In this document: in pieces, positions 56,601-64,000 of the stretch
Layout of the letters: every line of letters begins with the position of its first letter
Position numbering within the stretch: position 1 is the first letter of the stretch
From: Pleurostoma richardsiae
Lineage: Eukaryota; Ascomycota; Sordariomycetes; Calosphaeriales; Pleurostomataceae
Length of the DNA: 64,000 nt
Assembly: GCA_030052745.1 (NCBI GenBank)
Contig: JANBVO010000002.1
Span: 2,170,001-2,234,000, forward strand
Direction: 5' to 3'
Position numbers and translations under genes: made by a program
Notes under the pieces: generated by a model
What the model was told of the DNA's origin: nothing
Database searches by the model: none
What the model saw: the letters and a program-made list of their open reading frames with translations, nothing else

Positions 56601-58906
56601 GGGAGAAGTTGTCGATAGTCCCGGTCGACATGTACTTCTCGCGGATCGGGTAGGAGGCCATCGACTCCATATCTTCGTCGCCCTCTCGTCCGATGACACG
56701 CTCAGCACGAGCTCGTTGGACATCCTCGAAGAGTGCATTCAGCTCCTCATCCGTCAAGCTAGAGAGGTTCTGATCCGTCCCGAGGATCGCTCCGGCAGCT
56801 TCTCTACGAGCGAACGACCAATCGGAGTCCCGGCCGCTCCGTTGGAATGGCGCTGGAGACTCGGGACGGCTTTCGCCAAACTCAGATCCTGCCTTACTAA
56901 AGGATCGGTCATGGCCCGGCCGTGGGCTCGGAGACGGTGATATACGCTCAGCATTTTGCAGCTGCTGGAGCTGAGTGGCAGTGAAGGACTGCCTTAGCAG
57001 GCTCTCTCTGTGCTCTGCGCGCTCGGCCCGTGCCTCCATGGGGTGATTGAAGCGGAAGATGTGAAAGTCGCCCAGAATGACCCGGTAGCCAGAGTGAAGC
57101 TGCTTAGGCTCCGTGATCCGCTTGCCGTTCACCATTACCGCTGCGCCCTCGTTCGGTATGACCGTGACGGTGCCATCAGGGGAATTCTCGAACGAGCAAT
57201 GCTCGTGTAGTATGCGAGAGCCATTGAGCCGGATATTAACCTGGTGATCGGCATTCGACTCCCCATTGCCGACCGTGGTGATGCCCGGCTTTAGGTTGTA
57301 GACAAGACACTCGGCGAGAAGGGGATCATCAGAGAGGTTCACCAGATGGGGCATCTTCTTTGGCGTGGTCAACCCGACGAAACCTTTCTCTATACTGATG
57401 CCGAGTTCTTCGAGCGCAGCCTCGCGCTCCTTGTGAATCTCTTCCGTCTTCTGCAATTTCTGCTCCCAGGTCTGGTTAAGGTCCTGCAGAAGCTTTTCGC
57501 TCTGATCAAGTTGTTCGGCGATCTCTGCCTTCGAGACCTTCTTGATGCTACCGTCCGCCTGGGTGATGCTGACCATCTGCTTCTCAAGCGGTGTGCCCTC
57601 GGCGTAGACCTCATCAGGAGGAACGTTAGCTCCGCCAGCACCACCTCCGCCGCCGCCCAGCTTGCCCCGTAGTAAGGCCAGCTCTTCTTTCAGCTCTCTG
57701 ATCATCCGAGCATTCGCATCTTCGTTGATGACGGCGTGGTTCTTGATTCGTTTAGCCGAGTCGGCATAGCGGAGTGTACTCAACGTCTCGTCGTAGTTGA
57801 TGTCAGCGGGACTGATTGCTGCTATCATAGCGGTCATACTGTTTCCTCCTAGAGAATCCTTGAGAAGCCATGTCAGGACACTGTCTCGATACGGCACCTG
57901 AGCAGCTCCACCCCCTTTCTTCTTCTTGCCGGTAGAAAGGTCCGCCAGTGCTGCAATCACACGGCCCAGAGTAGATAGTGACCGGTTGATTTCGGCACCT
58001 TCCTTGAGACGCGCTCCTGTAGCGCCCGTAGATGTAGCTCTTTCGGAACCAGCCAGATCGACCAGGCTGATCTTGGCCACCTTCTCCATCTCCATCTTCG
58101 TCTCAGCATCGTACTTCTTCTGCGTCAGCATGAGAGTGAAGACGGCGTGACTTCGACTGGACGTCTCGTTCATGTTCGTCGCAGCGACAGTTCTGGCTTT
58201 GTTACCCTCGTCCATCAAGTGCTCGATTTCCTGGAAGCTGCTGACCACCAGTTTCGCCAGGTCCTCGACGTAGGGGCCGGTCGACGGATGCTCTCGAACC
58301 TTGAGGTTGCCTTTCGTGGCCGGGTTGAGCAGGTCGCGCACGCGCTCGTTGTAGATCTCGAGATACGAGACCTCGACCGTACACCGGAGGCTCTTGTCTT
58401 GCTGAAGGTTGTCGATCCGTCCGAACATGTCCTGGCAAATATTCGGGATGATGCCGTGCTCCTTACCATAACCCATCATCGAATAAGACTTTCCAGAGCC
58501 AGTCTGACCGTAGGCGAAGATACAGTTGTTGTACCCCTGAAACGCATTGTCCAGGAGGGGCTTTCCCAAGTCATCGTGTAGGTTGGCTTGGCCGGCATAG
58601 TTCGGGTCGTCTTTATTGAAGGACCAGTACGATCTGTCAAAGGCAAAGACCTTCTGGCTGTGGTGGTCCTTGCCACCGCTCTTGGCTCCTCTTTCGACGG
58701 CATCGGGTGGAGGGGTCAGGACGGTCTGGTTGTCACGCATTTCGACGATGCATTTTGCACCTCGTTCGATTTCTGTTTCCAGCGAAGTCAGAAACGTGGG
58801 ACGCTGGAAGCGTTGAACTGGCGATGAGTACAAAACACTTACCTCGTCCATTGAACGGCCGGACCCGAACCACCACCTTAATATTGCCTCCGCCGCCGGG
58901 CGCCAT
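53608..58906 (-). CDS. uncA: Kinesin-3 motor, Unc104/KIF1A type (UncA)
   Basis: Two exons, 58906-58843 and 58772-53608 (intron GTAAGT...CAG, 70 nt), give 1742 aa. The start MAPGGGGNIKVVVRVRPFNG is the true kinesin N-terminus; the long frame upstream in exon 2 is an artefact of the intron. Motor domain (about 1-370): P-loop GQTGSGKS (110-117), switch I NMNETSSRSHAVF, switch II LVDLAGSERA, the lysine-rich K-loop GKKKKGG of kinesin-3, and the neck. A FHA domain follows (about 495-590, GITTVGNGESNADHQVNIRL, LHEHCSFE), then coiled coils (about 760-830), the KIF1-type central domain, and a PH domain near the C-terminus (GGYLLVPSSDATRWVKRFVE, then WLFAARSEREKLDWIF). It moves vesicles and early endosomes along microtubules toward plus ends, binding phosphoinositide through the PH domain. 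Confidence 0.96.
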
Positions 58907-60176
58907 GATGATGATCCTGGCCCCGGGAGGCGGCCTCCAAGCGTGCTATAAGTTTTATATTCAGGGCCGGCTTCTGAGGGCGGCGCTGCGAGAGATCGGT
59001 CCGCCTGCTCCCAAGAACAGACAACCAGAAGTGCCGCCGCAGACGCTTGTAGCTCAATAGTGCGACTGCCCCTTAGTTTCGTCCTGGCCTTGACATATGA
59101 TCCCAACAACGTGAAAATGTATCCAGTCTCATCCTATTCGTTTCAGTGTCGTGCTACGGCGGGTGCGCCGTCCCGGTCGTCTGCTCTCCTGTCGCGGAGC
59201 AGCGCCGACCGAATGGCGGGATACGGGATGACGACTTCAGCGACCGGTAGCGACGGGCCTAGGCAACGGGTCGCAAGTGCGGGCTCGTACTCGGTATTGA
59301 GGCTCGGTGGACGTGTAAGATCGACGGTGACGAGTCGCTGATAATCCGCGGGGCTTTTCGTGTATTCTGCAGCCAGAAAAGGGTGTTGGAGAGGTCGATG
59401 TCCGGTCCTGAAAGCATCCCGTGTCAACAAAATTGCGGGAGGAACGCGACTTGGCCGCGAACTGCATCAATGCCGGGGCGGCCTCCTTATTGGCCTGTCA
59501 AGTGACCTCCATGTCAAAAGGGTCAAAGGGCAGATTAAAGAGAGCCAGAGAGTCAAGTTCACGTGTCAGGAAGCCGGCAACCCCTGCTAACACGCTGCTA
59601 CTGCGTAGAGTACAACGGCTGACCCGCAGGCCGCCACTGCCACCCCCACCACGGCCGCCAGCGAGACCGACGCCAGGCAGAGGACCCTGCATCTGTATTA
59701 CATAAGCCGACGTTGTGCCTCTGTCTCGACGCATCGTGGTGAATGACGTCGACTGACGGCCCCAGAAATTTGACATCTACACGATTCACTGCGCAGAGAC
59801 AGACTCATCCGTCTTGGGACTGTGCTAAGAGTCATGCGCGTGGTGGTTTACCTCTCTGCATAGGTCAGCATCGGCGCAACATACTGGCGTTAGGGCCAGT
59901 TGAAATGCGCCAACGCCCTCTACCCTCCACGGACTAACCATGGAATACATAGTGCTCTCCTCCAGAAGGGCAGGCCAGCAGACGTTGCTCAGGGTCACAT
60001 GGTCTTCATCTATTTGAGCGTACAATGCGGTGTACTTATTCCGTCTCTTTTCTACAGGTCTGTGTCATCTAGGGCGGTGCCCTGCGCTACCTCACACGAA
60101 CAATCTGCTGTTCAACGGGAAAGCAGTTATCATAGGGCATTCCTCTCCCTTCAGTGATCTCCGCGGCGACATGTCT
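58907..60176. other. Tandem intergenic region
   Basis: About 1.3 kb: kinesin promoter and 3' flank of the secreted duplicated-domain protein gene. No coding evidence. Confidence 0.5.
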
Positions 60177-61817
60177 TCAGGAACAAGCCACAATAAACGC
60201 TCCAACACCCCCTTCATACCCAGAAGGGCCGCCACCCTGCAGGAACTCCAGCTGGAAGTTCTTAACGCTGTCGGCCAACCACATAAGATTCCCCTGGCTG
60301 GTCGGTGAACCCGGTCCACAGTCGAACGTGGCGATGGTGATGTTGTTGCCTGGGAAGGCCTGGACCAGCCCGATGTCCTCGTACGTTGTCGTTTCCCCAG
60401 AGTTCAGGACCCGGCGGTAGTACATACCGGAGTTGGACAGCACCTCCTGCTCCATGCCGCTGAACTGGTAGCATGGGTAACCCGCTGGCAGCTCACTGCA
60501 GTATGGCATGCGGAACTGCAGGGCACAGGTGCGGGACGCCGATGCAGATGAGGCGGGCGGGAAGTCCGGGGGGAGGCTGAACCCGAACACTGTACTGCGT
60601 GTGCTGGTGATGTGCGCCACTCTGTCCTGGCTGACCATGAAGCTGGTCTGGTTTGGGGCGCCGTCGTAGACGAAGATGGGGGCGAGCGATGCGGCTGTGA
60701 GTGACACGCTACAGGATGGAGTCGCAGGAGTCTGGCGGACCTGCAGAAGGCCTGCTATGTCTGTGTGACTCGGATCATGGCCGGAGAGATGGTCCAGTAT
60801 GGTAGGCATCCTTGTATGTGTTGGAGCAAGGTCTTCCTTTTCATCGTCGTCCTGGCCGCCGGAGCAGTTCTTCTGGGGTTTGATGGCGATATCAACTTTC
60901 TGGCAGCCCCGAAGATGACCTTGCACTTTTGGGAGGTCGAGATAAATGCCATCCTCACCGCAGTATAGCCAGCCCGCCTTGCTCAAGTTCCTGCATTTCA
61001 GATGGTCATTCTCTTTCTTGTTGGTAACTTTGAAGGAGTCCATGGCGCCCTTGGGGACAGAAGGATCACAATCGAGCTTGAATTTGGCTGCTGGATTGAC
61101 GAAGCAAGTGCCTTGTTTAGGATTCATCATCTTCAGGGTATGCTTATCCAGGGTGAATTTCGCAGTTAACATCGAGTCTCCCACTAGTGGAATTCTCGTC
61201 TGGTCAGATGGATCCCTCAGCTGAAACGAGAAACACTCGGGCTCGTCGGCTTGCAATAGTGCAGGTTCCGAAGATTGATCATTGTCAGCAGTAAATGCTC
61301 GTGAGTCCTCTGCTGGAACTTCCGAGACGTTCAAGCACGATGTCAAGGGGATGATGTCGAGGGAAACTTTCGTGCAGAGAAGAGGAATGGAGTCATCGAC
61401 CGGCACAAGGATACCAGTAAATAGGCAGAATAACCAGTGTCTCTCCTGGTTCTCAGACATCAGGATGTCGCGGCCATTCTCATCGGCAATGTGAAAGGAG
61501 GTTACGGCGCCTGTCGGGACGTGCTCATCACAGTCCAGGGTATGGTCATGTTCCGGATCCACAAAGCAAGTGCCCCCTTCAGGATCCAATTTCTTCAATG
61601 TATGCCCATCCAGTGTGAACCGCCAGACTGAATCCGGGATAGTCATAGTCTCCCCATCAGAAAAGCTTCTGATTTCCAGCGTGAAACACTTGGGCTGGCC
61701 GGCATCCGGTAGTGCGGAGTCCGGTCCAGAGCTTGTGTAATCCGCAGTTGGCCTATGGAAGTTGAGCACTGAAGCCGCGGCGAGATAGGGCAGGAGGGCT
61801 AAGAGAGTCGTCCTCAT
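60177..61817 (-). CDS. Secreted protein with tandem Cys-rich duplication and a But2-like C-terminal domain
   Basis: One exon, 546 aa, starting at the ATG after CCACC; the frame extends further upstream but that part lacks a signal peptide. A signal peptide (MRTTLLALLPYLAAASVL) precedes two units of about 120 residues, repeat 1 (about 44-161) and repeat 2 (about 195-318). Both share a C, then FTLD-HTLK, GTCFV-P and LDCD-xVP-GA-SF, in the same order. Repeat 1 reads RFTLDGHTLKKLDPEGGTCF and repeat 2 KFTLDKHTLKMMNPKQGTCF. A Gly/Asp/Glu linker (about 319-330) leads to a C-terminal domain (about 360-546) with CALQFRMPYCSELPAGYPCY and GVGAFIVAC, which resembles But2-type domains. Function unknown; secretion is inferred from the signal peptide and cysteines. 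Confidence 0.8.
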   Translation of the reverse strand: MRTTLLALLPYLAAASVLNFHRPTADYTSSGPDSALPDAGQPKCFTLEIRSFSDGETMTIPDSVWRFTLDGHTLKKLDPEGGTCFVDPEHDHTLDCDEHVPTGAVTSFHIADENGRDILMSENQERHWLFCLFTGILVPVDDSIPLLCTKVSLDIIPLTSCLNVSEVPAEDSRAFTADNDQSSEPALLQADEPECFSFQLRDPSDQTRIPLVGDSMLTAKFTLDKHTLKMMNPKQGTCFVNPAAKFKLDCDPSVPKGAMDSFKVTNKKENDHLKCRNLSKAGWLYCGEDGIYLDLPKVQGHLRGCQKVDIAIKPQKNCSGGQDDDEKEDLAPTHTRMPTILDHLSGHDPSHTDIAGLLQVRQTPATPSCSVSLTAASLAPIFVYDGAPNQTSFMVSQDRVAHITSTRSTVFGFSLPPDFPPASSASASRTCALQFRMPYCSELPAGYPCYQFSGMEQEVLSNSGMYYRRVLNSGETTTYEDIGLVQAFPGNNITIATFDCGPGSPTSQGNLMWLADSVKNFQLEFLQGGGPSGYEGGVGAFIVACS

Positions 61818-63181
61818 GGTGGCTTTCCGTGGGACGGGACTGAGGGCGAAGAGGAAGCAAAAGCGAAGAAGAATGATGCTAGAAAGTGACTGTGGTGCTA
61901 ATGATGCAAATATACTGATGATGCTCGCAAGTGATGCAACGATGCGTGCCGTCGTTGCATCAATGCTGGTGTTGTCTGGAAGCGTGGATGTTGTGTGGGA
62001 GTATGGAAGAAGCGAGAGATCGTGGGAACAGACGAACCGGGAGGGAGACGGACGTTGACGGCGACTCTTTCCCCAAAGTCTTTCTGGTTCTCGTAGAGGA
62101 AGAGCTTTGGGAGTGCAGGACCTCTTAATCCTTCCTATAACCTCACCACGATGGCCCACGACGGAAGGGAGGAAAGAGTGAGGCCAACAAGGTAGAGCTC
62201 GCTTCTTCCGTGATCCCCTTGGTGTCACAGACAGACGGCATGCACGTCGAAAGATGCAGGCACTCGACCCAACAGGGACTCGACCAGATCGAAAATACCG
62301 AGCGTGCCCTCTGTGCAAGGCGAAGTCTCCTACCTTGGTATTGGCGGTGGCACCGTCACTCCGTGTGACTCGAGTGTGCTCCTTCCTTTGGTATCAGGGA
62401 TCTCGGCAGTCCTCGACGCCCTTTCCCGGAGTTTCGACATGCTTCGCTTCCTTGGCTGCCTCGGGCAGCGTAGGCGATGTTAGAGTCAAGAGGCGCCTGC
62501 CGTTGTTCTGCGATACTTACTACCCAAGTGACCTTGCCTTGAGTTGCCCAGGCATCTTGAATTATGTACTGCATATTCAAGGTTAGAACTGCACAAGCAG
62601 TCATCTGCAGTAAATCTCTGCAAACGGGAAAAAGAGAACACAGAATGTAAGCAGTAGAGATGTCGATGTTGCGGGTCGCACCTGTCCTCCGCCACTCAAC
62701 CTGACAGTCTCCACCTTGCTGTCTGCATCTCCTTGCAGTAGCAGCACCATGCGACGTCAGACCTGCCTAAGCGATGGAACCACGGTATCACAGGATGAGA
62801 TTGATTCCGGAGACTGTGACATGACTTCAGATCCAACAGGAGACCACCATGACACTCTTGGGCAGGTAGATATTGTTGCTCGCCTGGATGTGCTGGTTGA
62901 CGGCAGCAACGACGACTCGCTCTTGTTGGAAGGTGCGTACTCGTATTATTGAGATTCCCATTATAGTCACCGTTCTTCCCACTATTGGTGAAGTCCAGAC
63001 CGTCCGACTAGGAAAGCGATACTCGTACAAGAACGTACAAGAATGGCGGCCTTGACCCACCGAAGAACGCCGGCGTCCCATTGAAATGCCCCTGTATTTC
63101 CCTTTCCATAGGTCATAGTTCCCATTCATCATTCATACCCTTGGAATGTCACACTCTTCGATAGGAAAGTCCAAAACGCCG
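61818..63181. other. Tandem intergenic region
   Basis: 1.4 kb with the promoter of the secreted duplicated-domain gene and the 3' flank of the GH3 gene. No coding evidence. Confidence 0.5.
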
Positions 63182-64000
63182 TCAAATCTCCAGCGTGCCC
63201 ACAAGCGGCAGGTCACGGCTACTCGAGCCCACGTAGAGGGTGTAATTCCCGCTCTGTAGCAGCCACTTCTGGGCCGTAGTATCCCAGACGCTCAGGTCCC
63301 TTCTCGTCAGGTCGAACCGCACCGTCACGGCGACGGCGACGCCAATGAACGGCTTATCAAAGCCCCTCAACTGCCGAGTCGGCGCCCCCGGGATCCCGAC
63401 GTACATCTGCGCGACTTCGGCGCCGTCTACAGGACCCACGTTCCGCACCGTGGCCGTAACTGTCGCGAGTACGTCCCACAGGTCGACCTGCCCTCCCTCC
63501 TGGATGGCCCCCGTAGGGTACCTATCGGTGTTCGCGCCTGCCTCATTAGTGATGACCAGGTCCGAATAGTTGAAGGACGTGTAAGAGAGTCCATAACCGA
63601 ACTCGTACCGCGGGGTGATGTTGCGCGCGTCGAAGTGCCGGTAGTCCACGTAGACCCCTTCGGTAAAATTCGCCTGGGGGAAATTCTGGAACATGCCCTG
63701 CGCAAGGTCTGGCCGGAGCACAGCGCCGTAGTCCGACTCGTTGTGTGCGACCGTGTAGGGGAGCTTCCCTGACGGATTTGACTTGCCGTACAACAGAGAG
63801 ACGAGTGCTCGCCCAGAGTCCTGCCCCGGAAGATGGGCGAAGATGAGGGCGGTGACGTTAGGGTGGTCGATGAACTGGTCTACCAGCCGGATGCCGGCGT
63901 TATGGAGGACGACAATGGTGTTGTTACAGACATTTGCGACGTTCTTGATTAACCCGTCCGTGTAGTCGTCTCGGACAGCAGGGCGGTCATACCCCTCCGA
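63182..64000 (-). CDS. GH3 beta-glucosidase, 3' part (runs off the window)
   Basis: The last 272 codons of a gene whose 5' part lies beyond 64000; the frame is open to the window edge. The GH3 C-terminal (alpha/beta sandwich) region reads [20 protein letters not shown] and [20 protein letters not shown], then [14 protein letters not shown] fibronectin type III-like domain follows, opening [19 protein letters not shown] and ending [20 protein letters not shown]. The order of a family 3 catalytic core followed by an FnIII-like domain is that of secreted fungal beta-glucosidases releasing glucose from oligosaccharides. Catalytic Asp and acid/base residues are outside the window, and so is the signal peptide. 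Confidence 0.93.
   Translation of the reverse strand, partial: SEGYDRPAVRDDYTDGLIKNVANVCNNTIVVLHNAGIRLVDQFIDHPNVTALIFAHLPGQDSGRALVSLLYGKSNPSGKLPYTVAHNESDYGAVLRPDLAQGMFQNFPQANFTEGVYVDYRHFDARNITPRYEFGYGLSYTSFNYSDLVITNEAGANTDRYPTGAIQEGGQVDLWDVLATVTATVRNVGPVDGAEVAQMYVGIPGAPTRQLRGFDKPFIGVAVAVTVRFDLTRRDLSVWDTTAQKWLLQSGNYTLYVGSSSRDLPLVGTLEI

Noticed and set aside
58773-59109. Upstream extension of the kinesin frame
   Set aside because: It crosses the first intron and has no kinesin N-terminal sequence; the real start exon is at 58906.
61818-62318. Upstream extension of the secreted duplicated-domain protein frame
   Set aside because: An earlier in-frame start gives an Arg-rich segment without a signal peptide; the ATG at 61817 has a clear signal peptide.
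1-64000. tRNA, 5S rRNA, CRISPR arrays, viral or retroelement genes
   Set aside because: No tRNA boxes, rRNA stretch, spaced repeats, reverse transcriptase, integrase, gag or capsid motifs were seen by eye.

Overview
The window comes from a filamentous ascomycete (Pezizomycotina), most likely a Sordariomycete. The evidence is GC-rich single-copy genes broken by short GT-AG introns (mostly 50-150 nt, with CTAAC-type branch points) and families typical of this group: Som1, CFEM, Zn2Cys6 and DUF3405 proteins, an Unc104-type kinesin-3, a PaxB-like LIM protein and But2-like secreted proteins. The sub-phylum rests on gene content I recognise; the class is inference. I see no rRNA, tRNA, CRISPR array or recognisable transposon. 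Intron borders were chosen by hand from splice consensus, reading frame and family resemblance.

Layout. 0.8-2.3 kb: HAD-IIA hydrolase (-). 5.9-10.5 kb: an XRCC2-like recombination protein (-) head-to-head with SOM1 (+), their start codons only 49 bp apart; then COX9/COX7A (-), a four-exon 62-aa gene, head-to-head with mitochondrial ribosomal protein uL22m (+). Three of these four genes serve mitochondria. 11.1-12.4 kb: a membrane-anchored CFEM protein (-). 16.7-17.7 kb: an NmrA-like NAD(P)-binding protein (-). 21.1-23.0 kb: a 4-coumarate-CoA-ligase-like acyl-CoA synthetase (+), ending 33 bp from the tail of an OB-fold/zinc-ribbon protein of RPA/MEIOB type (-, 23.0-24.8 kb). 25.6-27.3 kb: inositol-3-phosphate synthase (-), with E-box elements upstream. 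31.9-34.1 kb: paxillin-like LIM protein (+). 37.7-39.9 kb: DUF3405 type II membrane protein (+). 40.8-46.0 kb: a 14-TM-type MFS transporter (-) head-to-head with a Zn2Cys6 regulator (+). 46.4-47.9 kb: GIY-YIG/T5orf172 protein (-). 49.5-50.7 kb: tocopherol-methyltransferase-like enzyme (+). 51.5-52.0 kb: small secreted But2-like protein (-). 53.6-58.9 kb: kinesin-3 (-). 60.2-61.8 kb: secreted protein with a tandem cysteine-rich duplication and a But2-like tail (-). 63.2 kb to the window end: 3' part of a GH3 beta-glucosidase (-).

How the genes relate. This is mostly a housekeeping chromosome arm. Two places look like functional units: the mitochondrial block at 7.3-10.5 kb, with paired promoters and a perfect Cbf1-type GTCACGTG site between COX9 and uL22m, and the regulator/transporter pair at 40.8-46.0 kb, probably an efflux module. 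The large intergenic stretches (12.4-16.7, 17.7-21.1, 27.3-31.9 and 34.1-37.7 kb) hold no gene I can support. They carry patches of GGTACC/TAGGTA palindromic repeats, purine-rich tracts and probable promoters. I did not find a clearly new biological system. The best candidates for new biology are the duplicated cysteine-rich secreted protein, the MEIOB-like OB-fold protein, the divergent XRCC2-like protein and the GIY-YIG protein.
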